From Phyto melanocephala (lineage: Eukaryota; Arthropoda; Insecta; Diptera; Rhinophoridae), in contig OW799234.1 of the NCBI GenBank assembly GCA_941918925.1, forward strand, positions 130,180,895 through 130,244,894: 64,000 nt of DNA. Direction: 5' to 3'. The notes beneath the pieces are model-generated. The model was not told the origin of the DNA and made no database searches. It worked only from the letters and a program-made list of their open reading frames with translations. Position numbers and translations under genes: made by a program. Positions 10,311-21,693 of this stretch are shown here, in pieces. How positions within the stretch are numbered: position 1 is the stretch's first letter; each line of letters starts with the position of its first letter.

Positions 10311-12096
10311 ATGGCCACTCAAGAAGTAAGTAAAAGTTTACATTTTTGTTAAATATATGAATAATGTTTAAATATCGATGCCTTGCTTCCTCAACCTCGT
10401 ATCTTAAAAAATAAAATTTTTCAGGATAGAAAAGAAAAACGGTTAATCTTTTTATACTTCTGTGTTTGGTTAAAAGTTTAAATGCAATTATTAAGGAATT
10501 GATTGTATTTATGTATATTGGTAGTAATAATATACTAATCTTTTTTAGTTAAAGCATAAAACAATCGTTTGATATGAAAAAGTCAAAACCGTATTTTTTA
10601 AGATACGAGGTTGAGGAAGTAAGGCATCGATATGTATCTTGTTTTATATTGGCATAATTATTTAATAAATCTTTTTAACGTTTTTGAATTGGAAAAAGGT
10701 GTATAAAACGAATTTTGTGTAAAAGTACTTTGTTTTTTTATTCTTTTACAATAGGAATTCAACAAAGCAGCTGAAGATGTCAAAAATTTGAACTCTACTC
10801 CTTCCGATAATGATTTATTAGAGTTATATAGTTTGTACAAACAAGCTACTGTTGGAGATTGTAATACTGGTAAGTACATACATACGCGTTTTTAAGTTTT
10901 ATATAAATTAACATAAATATAAGTATTTTATTTTTTTGTTGATAAGACATTACTTTCAGCGTTACTATTGAGTCACTTAAGAATCTGTTAGTCTATTTTT
11001 CGTTTGCTTTAAAACTGAAATTTTTTAATTTACCTAAAATGTTACTTTGCCATTTTTTGCTCTTTATTTGTAAATATTAAAGAATCTATTTTTCGTTTAA
11101 ATTTCTTAAAAAACCTTAATAAATTTTGTTAACCTACGTAATTAAAAAAATTTTTCGTTTGAATATCTTATATTCATAAGTATGCATTATCTTGGAAATT
11201 TAGACATACAAATGTTATCAGCTCATTAGTTAGCAAATAGTTTCTTGTTATGAATAAAGACGATACATTTTCTAATAAAAACAAGTAAGAGTACTATATT
11301 GTTTTGTGTAAAGGGTATAATTACACAATTAGTTTATTCACAAGGTGTTCTAATAAGTGTCGTATTGTCATAATGTCGGTATAATTTTAAAATTTTTAGA
11401 AATTATGACACTCAGGTACACCATTTATTTGATACGATACATACGTGTAAGTATGGTATACAATTTTTATTTAATCTTCACTTAATGGTTTTACTCTTCC
11501 TTGCTCTTTTGTGAGGACTATTATTTCCCTTATTTCTGAAGACCACCAGAAAGCTTTCGCCATAATAACTTACACTTATTTCTTTGAAATGTTAAAAGAG
11601 ACAAAAATAAATTTATTGTTAAACACGTAGTTTTTATATTTACGCAGCTTGCGCAAATTCCTGTCCAACAGGAAATGGGTACACAATACTTTTTTTTTTA
11701 TAATAACACAAAATGTCTAACCATAAACCAAATAGTTATTTTCATATGTATATACATATATATGTTGTGGATTTGTTGCAATTTAAAAATTAAAATAAAA
11801 TTATTCCTCGTTTTATTTAAAAAGTAAAATTTAAAAACATTTATGATTTGCAAAATTTGCTAAATTCATGTCAACCACTGTATGTGTCTCCGTTGTTCTT
11901 TAAGTACAGGTTTCGAATAAAAATTAATGTTTGCTTCTTTTTGAACTTTTTAGACAAGCCAGGTTTTTTGGATTTCAAAGGTAAGGCCAAATGGGAAGCA
12001 TGGAACAATCGCAAGGGCATGTCTTCTTCTGATGCTACTAACGCTTATGTTGAAAAAGTTAAAGGATTAATTAGCGCTGTGGGACTAAAAGCTTAG
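10311..12096 (+). CDS. Acbp: Acyl-CoA-binding protein, 3 exons
   Basis: Coding exons are 10311-10325 (MATQE), 10755-10869 and 11954-12096, with consensus GT..AG borders and matching phases (0 and 1), giving 90 aa. The ACBP signature [11 protein letters not shown] is at residues 30-40 and [10 protein letters not shown] at 51-60. The family's ligand-contact positions Tyr30, Lys34, Lys56 and Tyr75 are all present. ACBP is a small soluble cytosolic protein that binds and buffers medium- and long-chain acyl-CoA esters. Exon 1 lies outside the 5.6-kb duplication, so only this left copy has a complete gene. A polyadenylation hexamer AATAAA follows at 12172. The intron between exons 2 and 3 (about 1.1 kb) carries a decayed ATTCGGC-family fragment near 11280. 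Confidence 0.93.
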
Positions 12097-12648
12097 ACTG
12101 GAAAAAAAACGCTTACAACAAATATTAAAACACAAGTCCAAATTATATTATTTGAAGCATTTATTACAAAAAATAAATGATTAAATATAGTTAATTTATA
12201 AATGTTATTGCAATTTTTATTATATGTAGATTTATGTACATACATATGTATGCATATGTAAAATAAATTATATAGATATTTTGTTCTCTGTAATAAAAAA
12301 AAAAAATCATAATAATTGATGATCCTATTAATATAATAAATGTGAATGTTGTTGACTCAATCATGCAAAAAAAGGCTGAACCTTATAACACAAGATACTT
12401 TTTATTATTTTCATCTATGGACATCATACTGAGGATCACACAGACGTTTTTATGAAATAAAAATGTATTTAATAAATACTTGTATTTCAAGATTATATTT
12501 ATTTGCATGCAAACGATTGCGTATGTTTCTATGTTCAAACATATATGTACATATTTATGTTTGGTTAATAGTTTAGTATCCTATTGCCCAACTCACAGTG
12601 CATACATGTATATTTGTGACCTAGTTAATTGGGGAATTTTTGTAAAAT
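12097..12648. other. Convergent intergenic spacer between Acbp and Rbsn-5 exons
   Basis: It holds the Acbp 3' UTR, with AATAAA at 12172-12177, and the 3' flank of the minus-strand Rbsn-5 exon copy. Apart from simple A-runs and TACATATGTATG-type repeats, nothing else is visible. It is repeated at 17689-18241. Confidence 0.55.
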
Positions 12649-13644
12649 TTATTTAGTATCATGGTTCGTAAAAACTTTTTCTGTTTTAGTTGTTGGGGTT
12701 GTACTATTGTGTGCAACAGTTAAAGATCTTTGGCGCTCATAAAATTCTTTTTGCAATTCTCTTAAATTAATTTCTAAAGTCTCAACAACATCAAAATTCA
12801 TATCTTGTCTGGCTTGCTTTATGTAACCCTTAATAATATTTATTTGTTCCACTAAAGGATCATCACTTTGCACCAAGCCAGCTGTACTTATCTGATGTGC
12901 TGTCCAGTTATCCAAGGAACGCAAATCGGACTAAAAATATGAATAAGTTATATTTTATGTATCTCCTACATTTTTATAAAAAATAAGTACATAATATACA
13001 TACCCCTTGAGCATAATCACCACTTCTTATACTTGTTTGTTCTGAATTTGAAGAGGACGCCAGACCATAACGTTCATAAGCTTCCATGGCCTGTCTTCGT
13101 TCGGTGGCTATGCGCAATTCTGTTTCCATACGCTTACGTTCTTGTATTTTACGTATTTCCTCCTCCTTTGGCAAAGGCGGTAGTGAAAGCATTTTCTCTT
13201 TTATCAACTGTATGCATGATAAACGTATAGCTTTCTTTAGACTCTCTTCCCGTGTACCCGGACCGCATGCTATAGCCAATATACGTTTACTAAGCACGTC
13301 TATAGCTTCAGCTACTTGTCCAATTTTGCCACGTAGTGCACTAGCATCATTTAAATTAAATATGGATTCACCTTCGTATAGGCTGGTAATTATTTTCACA
13401 TACATTTCAATGTCTGGTAAAACATTTTTACGTAATTTCTGTACATCACTATAAATGCTTGTGATGGGTGGACGACATGTACGACTTTCATGCATTTCCT
13501 GTCGTGTTTCCAGTAGCCATAGGCAGTGTTCACATGAACGTATGCCACTTTGTTGGAGATTCGATGTGTTCGAAGTACTATTCTTTCCATCTTCAGTTTG
13601 TTTAAGAGGTTCGCTGTGTGTCATTGTGAGACTGGCTAATTCCA
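12649..13644 (-). pseudogene. Orphan duplicate of Rbsn-5 exons 3 and 4
   Basis: Exons 13644-13004 and 12930-12649 duplicate the last two Rbsn-5 exons (19237-18597 and 18523-18242) with open frames and intact splice sites. They lie beyond the stop of the right copy and have no upstream exons of their own. They could be used only if a transcript read through the right-copy terminator and spliced from exon 2 across about 15 kb. Intact frames at near-identity reflect recency, not proven function. On their own they would encode only the end of the FYVE domain, the coiled region and the Rab-binding tail. Confidence 0.8.
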
Positions 13645-13890
13645 CTTAAAAATAATTAACAGTTTTATATTTCTTAAAATTAAAAAGATGCTGTTAAGAA
13701 ATATAAATATACATATGTATGTACATGAGTCACTAGCAATATATGAGCACTTAAACAAATATTAAAATTTCACATGGAATGAGTGGCTGAATTTAGAGGA
13801 ATTATGAGCTCAGATTTTGTGACTAATTGTAGCTCTTGTTCTGAAAACATCTGTTCCATAATGCACTTAGTGGTTTAGTAAGAAATATGT

Positions 13891-14965
13891 AAGAACGCTA
13901 TATTCGGCCGAGCCGAATCTGATAATACCCTTTACCATTATGTATAGTGACCACATCGCCACATAATTTCATACGTCATTTTGCTTTATTATTTCCGACA
14001 CCATTTATGATTTTTACATAGTTTGCTGTATTCTAGTAGTCAAGCCCTTTCATTTGATACCCATATTAGTGGGTTAAGAAAAAAATTATCCGCCATTTTG
14101 CTTATGACGTCATGATAAATTTTAACTTTTTATATTTTACTGTATTATACTGGTCAAACCCTTTTATTTGATACGTAGTGAGGGCTGAAGGCGTAAAAGC
14201 CGTAATTACTCTTTTTTACCAATACATCCGCTATTTTATTTCGGTCACCATCTTGAATTTTAACTTTTTCAATACCAATATTGAGTGAGTTGAAGTGGGT
14301 ACATTTTTAATTGCTAGATTTGACCCATACATAAATTTATTGTACGCCATTTTGTAGTGGCGGTCATCTTAGTTTAAAAATTTGCCCTATATATATCCTA
14401 CAATTTGCTAGTCAAGCCCTTTATTTTGATACCCATAACGCTCCTCTCTCTTGTCCAGAAGCTGAAACAATTGATTTTTGTTTGTAAATTTTAGGGAAAG
14501 CACTGAAGCATTTGTATTTTTGTGCTCATATCTTAAAACGATTAGTCAGTTTTTTACAGTAATAATTTTTGAGAAGGTTTGTATTCTGGTGTCTTTATAG
14601 TACCAAAATTAATTAGGATATTCAACAATTTGATATATTAAAACAAATTTTTAAATTATTTTTGCCTATAACTTTGTCGGTTAGTAACTGATTTATCTAA
14701 AATTTCGTAAGAATATCCCTAGAGTCATATCACATCTATGAATAGTAACACAAGTCTCTACAAATTAACCTGGTGCTGAAAAATTTTTAATTTTGTGGTA
14801 AAAATATGGGAAAAACAGAGGCAGTCATGTTTGCTTGCTTTATCTCAGAAAGTTATCTGGCGATCGTATTGAATTTCAATAGCGATTCATTCCTAGATAT
14901 TTGCAAAAGATTGAAATCACATACAGATCTGACCCTTGGCACCACAGGTGAAGGATATAAAAATA
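13891..14965. mobile_element. ATTCGGC-hairpin family, long form (left duplication copy)
   Basis: It starts with the hairpin ATTCGGCCGAGCCGAAT and continues into TGATAATACCC. It contains three degenerate internal units with CAAGCCCTTT..TTTGATACCC (about 14040, 14153 and 14414) and ends near CACCACAGGTGAAGGATATAAAAA. It is non-coding and related to 54389-55417 and 36486-37180. It is duplicated at 19484-20558. Confidence 0.6.
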
Positions 14966-15499
14966 ATGCATCAAGTTAACTCATGATTGCTTCATTTCCT
15001 GAAAAATTACCTTAGAAATTTGGAATGAATCATCAAAGAAGCTATTATTTGAAAAAATTTCGTCTGTTAATTTTGTGAAAATTTAAGGACCGGGGGTATA
15101 GGGCAAATTAATTATGAGATAAAATATATCTTAGCGTAATATAATATTATATTTCAGATAGCATCTAAAATTTTTTACTGCAATTTTACTTTAAAATTTT
15201 TTTCAAAATGTTAAAAAAAATGCAAAATTCGTGACAAAAATTTTAAAGATGTTTATTCGACTGAAGTCAATTTATGACTTTACTTTATTCCTAAACCTTC
15301 GCGTAGCAATAACGAACAAACACGCAAAAGAAAGTATCCAATTTGATCCAGTCGTTTTTAAGTTTTGAACATCCAAAATTACTACGAGCCATTTTTATAC
15401 CTGTTACACGAGAGTTTTCTACAATATTTATTTATTTTATTTATTTACGAATTTCAATACAAACAAAGCCTTCATGGCGAATCCTTGTAAAGGATAATA

Positions 15500-15670
15500 G
15501 TGCCCTTGTAGACTAGCCAGTAGCGTGCTACTCTGGGAGTTGCAGGTTCGATTCCCGCCAGAGATTTTGGGCTGGTCTGCTTCTCTTTCTCCTCTACTCA
15601 GGTATCACAAAAGGATCAATATTATGACCCAAGTAAGCTATACAACAGCTGCCTGTTCTACCTATCTTCC
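15500..15670 (+). mobile_element. tRNA-derived SINE (left duplication copy)
   Basis: The internal RNA polymerase III B box GGTTCGATTCC is at 15545-15555, with an A-box-like GACTAGCCAGTAGCG at 15511-15525. The body after the tRNA-like head (GGTATCACAAAAGGATCAAT..GCTGCCTGTTCTACC) matches 29813-30000 in inverse orientation, which shows a dispersed SINE family and not a tRNA gene. The copy at about 21093-21263 arises from the segmental duplication. Confidence 0.7.
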
Positions 15671-16100
15671 TCTACTTAGAGAAATTAATTAAGCCAAGTC
15701 CGTCTGCCCGTTCCCACGTATACTTCAGACTCTTACATGTTATCAATTTATCAGTTATGCTTTCGAAGATTTTAGCTATTGAAAATCAGTTATGTGGGTC
15801 CATTACAAGCTGAGATATGAGCGAAAGGAAACTATAATCTCCATTTAAAAAAAAAAGGTAAATTTTGCAGCTCTCTGATTACTTTTTGACCCGTTTGATG
15901 AATGTCACTGAAGATATACATATAAGAACTTTAATGAAATGTATTGGTTAATGAAATGTATTGGTTAAATGTATTGTAAATCAATAAATAAATAAATAAT
16001 TGGTTCATTACCGGCGAAGATATTGGCACAAGTTTTAACTTTTTATCGAAATTGCTAGTCTATCAATTTTATACGACCTTATAGGCTCGATTGATTATTT

Positions 16101-16108
16101 GATTGATT
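16101..16108. other. Eight-base filler at the duplication junction
   Basis: GATTGATT lies between the end of the left copy (..TTGATTATTT) and the start of the right copy (ATTGGTAG..). It looks like templated filler copied from the adjoining sequence, as seen in end-joining or template-switching repair. Confidence 0.6.
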
Positions 16109-19100
16109 ATTGGTAGTAATAATATACTAATCTTTTTTAGTTAAAGCATAAAACAATCGTTTGATATGAAAAAGTCAAAACCGTATTTTTTAAGATACGA
16201 GGTTGAGGAAGTAAGGCATCGATATGTATCTTGTTTTATATTGGCATAATTATTTAATAAATCTTTTTAACGTTTTTGAATTGGAAAAAGGTGTATAAAA
16301 CGAATTTTGTGTAAAAGTACTTTGTTTTTTTATTCTTTTACAATAGGAATTCAACAAAGCAGCTGAAGATGTCAAAAATTTGAACTCTACTCCTTCCGAT
16401 AATGATTTATTAGAGTTATATAGTTTGTACAAACAAGCTACTGTTGGAGATTGTAATACTGGTAAGTACATACATACGCGTTTTTAAGTTTTATATAAAT
16501 TAACATAAATATAAGTATATTATTTTTTTGTTGATAAGACATTACTTTCAGCGTTACTATTGAGTCACTTAAGAATCTGTTAGTCTATTTTTCGTTTGCT
16601 TTAAAACTGAAATTTTTTAATTTACCTAAAATGTTACTTTGCCATTTTTTGCTCTTTATTTGTAAATATTAAAGAATCTATTTTTCGTTTAAATTTCTTA
16701 AAAAACCTTAATAAATTTTGTTAACCTACGTAATTAAAAAAATTTTTCGTTTGAATATCTTATATTCATAAGTATGCATTATCTTGGAAATTTAGACATA
16801 CAAATGTTATCAGCTCATTAGTTAGCAAATAGTTTCTTGTTATGAATAAAGACGATACATTTTCTAATAAAAACAAGTAAGAGTACTATATTGTTTTGTG
16901 TAAAGGGTATAATTACACAATTAGTTTATTCACAAGGTGTTCTAATAAGTGTCGTATTGTCATAATGTCGGTATAATTTTAAAATTTTTAGAAATTATGA
17001 CACTCAGGTACACCATTTATTTGATACGATACATACGTGTAAGTATGGTATACAATTTTTATTTAATCTTCACTTAATGGTTTTACTCTTCCTTGCTCTT
17101 TTGTGAGGACTATTATTTCCCTTATTTCTGAAGACCACCAGAAAGCTTTCGCCATAATAACTTACACTTATTTCTTTGAAATGTTAAAAGAGACAAAAAT
17201 AAATTTATTGTTAAACACGTAGTTTTTATATTTACGCAGCTTGCGCAAATTCCTGTCCAACAGGAAATGGGTACACAATACTTTTTTTTTTATAATAACA
17301 CAAAATGTCTAACCATAAACCAAATAGTTATTTTCATATGTATATACATATATATGTTGTGGATTTGTTGCAATTTAAAAATTAAAATAAAATTATTCCT
17401 CGTTTTATTTAAAAAGTAAAATTTAAAAACATTTATGATTTGCAAAATTTGCTAAATTCATGTCAACCACTGTATGTGTCTCCGTTGTTCTTTAAGTACA
17501 GGTTTCGAATAAAAATTAATGTTTGCTTCTTTTTGAACTTTTTAGACAAGCCAGGTTTTTTGGATTTCAAAGGTAAGGCCAAATGGGAAGCATGGAACAA
17601 TCGCAAGGGCATGTCTTCTTCTGATGCTACTAACGCTTATGTTGAAAAAGTTAAAGGATTAATTAGCGCTGTGGGACTAAAAGCTTAGACTGGAAAAAAA
17701 ACGCTTACAACAAATATTAAAACACAAGTCCAAATTATATTATTTGAAGCATTTATTACAAAAAATAAATGATTAAATATAGTTAATTTATAAATGTTAT
17801 TGCAATTTTTATTATATGTAGATTTATGTACATACATATGTATGCATATGTAAAATAAATTATATAGATATTTTGTTCTCTGTAATTAAAAAAAAAAAAT
17901 CATAATAATTGATGATCCTATTAATATAATAAATGTGAATGTTGTTGACTCAATCATGCAAAAAAAGGCTGAACCTTATAACACAAGATACTTTTTATTA
18001 TTTTCATCTATGGACATCATACTGAGGATCACACAGACGTTTTTATGAAATAAAAATGTATTTAATAAATACTTGTATTTCAAGATTATATTTATTTGCA
18101 TGCAAACGATTGCGTATGTTTCTATGTTCAAACATATATGTACATATTTATGTTTGGTTAATAGTTTAGTATCCTATTGCCCAACTCACAGTGCATACAT
18201 GTATATTTGTGACCTAGTTAATTGGGGAATTTTTGTAAAATTTATTTAGTATCATGGTTCGTAAAAACTTTTTCTGTTTTAGTTGTTGGGGTTGTACTAT
18301 TGTGTGCAACAGTTAAAGATCTTTGGCGCTCATAAAATTCTTTTTGCAATTCTCTTAAATTAATTTCTAAAGTCTCAACAACATCAAAATTCATATCTTG
18401 TCTGGCTTGCTTTATGTAACCCTTAATAATATTTATTTGTTCCACTAAAGGATCATCACTTTGCACCAAGCCAGCTGTACTTATCTGATGTGCTGTCCAG
18501 TTATCCAAGGAACGCAAATCGGACTAAAAATATGAATAAGTTATATTTTATGTATCTCCTACATTTTTATAAAAAATAAGTACATAATATACATACCCCT
18601 TGAGCATAATCACCACTTCTTATACTTGTTTGTTCTGAATTTGAAGAGGACGCCAGACCATAACGTTCATAAGCTTCCATGGCCTGTCTTCGTTCGGTGG
18701 CTATGCGCAATTCTGTTTCCATACGCTTACGTTCTTGTATTTTACGTATTTCCTCCTCCTTTGGCAAAGGCGGTAGTGAAAGCATTTTCTCTTTTATCAA
18801 CTGTATGCATGATAAACGTATAGCTTTCTTTAGACTCTCTTCCCGTGTACCCGGACCGCATGCTATAGCCAATATACGTTTACTAAGCACGTCTATAGCT
18901 TCAGCTACTTGTCCAATTTTGCCACGTAGTGCACTAGCATCATTTAAATTAAATATGGATTCACCTTCGTATAGGCTGGTAATTATTTTCACATACATTT
19001 CAATGTCTGGTAAAACATTTTTACGTAATTTCTGTACATCACTATAAATGCTTGTGATGGGTGGACGACATGTACGACTTTCATGCATTTCCTGTCGTGT

Positions 19101-21693
19101 TTCCAGTAGCCATAGGCAGTGTTCACATGAACGTATGCCACTTTGTTGGAGATTCGATGTGTTCGAAGTACTATTCTTTCCATCTTCAGTTTGTTTAAGA
19201 GGTTCGCTGTGTGTCATTGTGAGACTGGCTAATTCCACTTAAAAATAATTAACAGTTTTATATTTCTTAAAATTAAAAAGATGCTGTTAAGAAATATAAA
19301 TATACATATGTATGTACATGAGTCACTAGCAATATATGAGCACTTAAACAAATATTAAAATTTCACATGGAATGAGTGGCTGAATTTAGAGGAATTATGA
19401 GCTCAGATTTTGTGACTAATTGTAGCTCTTGTTCTGAAAACATCTGTTCCATAATGCACTTAGTGGTTTAGTAAGAAATATGTAAGAACGCTATATTCGG
19501 CCGAGCCGAATCTGATAATACCCTTTACCATTATGTATAGTGACCACATCGCCACATAATTTCATACGTCATTTTGCTTTATTATTTCCGACACCATTTA
19601 TGATTTTTACATAGTTTGCTGTATTCTAGTAGTCAAGCCCTTTCATTTGATACCCATATTAGTGGGTTAAGAAAAAAATTATCCGCCATTTTGCTTATGA
19701 CGTCATGATAAATTTTAACTTTTTATATTTTACTGTATTATACTGGTCAAACCCTTTTATTTGATACGTAGTGAGGGCTGAAGGCGTAAAAGCCGTAATT
19801 ACTCTTTTTTACCAATACATCCGCTATTTTATTTCGGTCACCATCTTGAATTTTAACTTTTTCAATACCAATATTGAGTGAGTTGAAGTGGGTACATTTT
19901 TAATTGCTAGATTTGACCCATATATAAATTTATTGTACGCCATTTTGTAGTGGCGGTCATCTTAGTTTAAAAATTTGCCCTATATATATCCTACAATTTG
20001 CTAGTCAAGCCCTTTATTTTGATACCCATAACGCTCCTCTCTCTTGTCCAGAAGCTGAAACAATTGATTTTTGTTTGTAAATTTTAGGGAAAGCACTGAA
20101 GCATTTGTATTTTTGTGCTCATATCTTAAAACGATTAGTCAGTTTTTTACAGTAATAATTTTTGAGAAGGTTTGTATTCTGGTGTCTTTATAGTACCAAA
20201 ATTAATTAGGATATTCAACAATTTGATATATTAAAACAAATTTTTAAATTATTTTTGCCTATAACTTTGTCGGTTAGTAACTGATTTATCTAAAATTTCG
20301 TAAGAATATCCCTAGAGTCATATCACATCTATGAATAGTAACACAAGTCTCTACAAATTAACCTGGTGCTGAAAAATTTTTAATTTTGTGGTAAAAATAT
20401 GGGAAAAACAGAGGCAGTCATGTTTGCTTGCTTTATCTCAGAAAGTTATCTGGCGATCGTATTGAATTTCAATAGCGATTCATTCCTAGATATTTGCAAA
20501 AGATTGAAATCACATACAGATCTGACCCTTGGCACCACAGGTGAAGGATATAAAAATAATGCATCAAGTTAACTCATGATTGCTTCATTTCCTGAAAAAT
20601 TACCTTAGAAATTTGGAATGAATCATCAAAGAAGCTATTATTTGAAAAAATTTCGTCTGTTAATTTTGTGAAAATTTAAGGACCGGGGGTATAGGGCAAA
20701 TTAATTATGAGATAAAATATATCTTAGCGTAATATAATATTATATTTCAGATAGCATCTAAAATTTTTTACTGCAATTTTACTTTAAAATTTTTTTCAAA
20801 ATGTTAAAAAAAATGCAAAATTCGTGACAAAAATTTTAAAGATGTTTATTCGACTGAAGTCAATTTATGACTTTACTTTATTCCTAAACCTTCGCGTAGC
20901 AATAACGAACAAACACGCAAAAGAAAGTATCCAATTTGATCCAGTCGTTTTTAAGTTTTGAACATCCAAAATTACTACGAGCCATTTTTATACCTGTTAC
21001 ACGAGAGTTTTCTACAATATTTATTTATTTTATTTATTTACGAATTTCAATACAAACAAAGCCTTCATGGCGAATCCTTGTAAAGGATAATAGTGCCCTT
21101 GTAGACTAGCCAGTAGCGTGCTACTCTGGGAGTTGCAGGTTCGATTCCCGCCAGAGATTTTGGGCTGGTCTGCTTCTCTTTCTCCTCTACTCAGGTATCA
21201 CAAAAGGATCAATATTATGACCCAAGTAAGCTATACAACAGCTGCCTGTTCTACCTATCTTCCTCTACTTAGAGAAATTAATTAAGCCAAGTCCGTCTGC
21301 CCGTTCCCACGTATACTTCAGACTCTTACATGTTATCAATTTATCAGTTATGCTTTCGAAGATTTTAGCTATTGAAAATCAGTTATGTGGGTCCATTACA
21401 AGCTGAGATATGAGCGAAAGGAAACTATAATCTCCATTTAAAAAAAAAAGGTAAATTTTGCAGCTCTCTGATTACTTTTTGACCCGTTTGATGAATGTCA
21501 CTGAAGATATACATATAAGAACTTTAATGAAATGTATTGGTTAATGAAATGTATTGGTTAAATGTATTGTAAATCAATAAATAAATAAATAATTGGTTCA
21601 TTACCGGCGAAGATATTGGCACAAGTTTTAACTTTTTATCGAAATTGCTAGTCTATCAATTTTATACGACCTTATAGGCTCGATTGATTATTT
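16109..21693. repeat. Tandem segmental duplication, right copy (about 5.6 kb)
   Basis: Second copy of 10517-16100. It contains orphan Acbp exons 2-3, the functional Rbsn-5 exons 3-4, the long ATTCGGC-hairpin element and the SINE. It ends at CGATTGATTATTT, where the sequence diverges into unique DNA (TGTTACAAATAAATA). Confidence 0.93.
16347..17688 (+). pseudogene. Orphan duplicate of Acbp exons 2 and 3
   Basis: Exons 16347-16461 and 17546-17688 repeat Acbp exons 2 and 3 with intact frames and splice sites. No exon 1 precedes them, because the duplication began at 10517, downstream of the start exon. Exon 1 (phase 0) could in principle splice straight to 16347 and give the same protein if transcription passed the left-copy terminator. 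AATAAA recurs at 17764. Confidence 0.8.

Larger units (their letters stand above)
10517..16100. repeat. Tandem segmental duplication, left copy (about 5.6 kb)
   Basis: It is nearly identical to 16109-21693 at an offset of 5592 (5593 after a one-base difference in an A-run near 12300/17890). Other differences noticed are TATTTTATT against TATATTATT near 10928/16520 and ACATAAAT against ATATAAAT near 14333/19922. The unit begins at ATTGGTAGTAATA and ends at CGATTGATTATTT. Eight bases, GATTGATT (16101-16108), lie at the junction and copy adjacent sequence. It contains Acbp exons 2-3 and orphan Rbsn-5 exons 3-4. Confidence 0.93.

Noticed and set aside
13033..13649. Plus-strand frames of 65, 122 and 64 codons opposite the Rbsn-5 exons, and the equal ones at 18626-19242
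   Set aside because: They are antisense shadows of a well-supported coding exon.
15500..15575. Possible tRNA gene (B box and cloverleaf-like start)
   Set aside because: The same sequence continues into a shared 100-bp non-tRNA body at a second locus (29813-30000), which fits a SINE. No clean cloverleaf with a 7-bp acceptor stem could be drawn.
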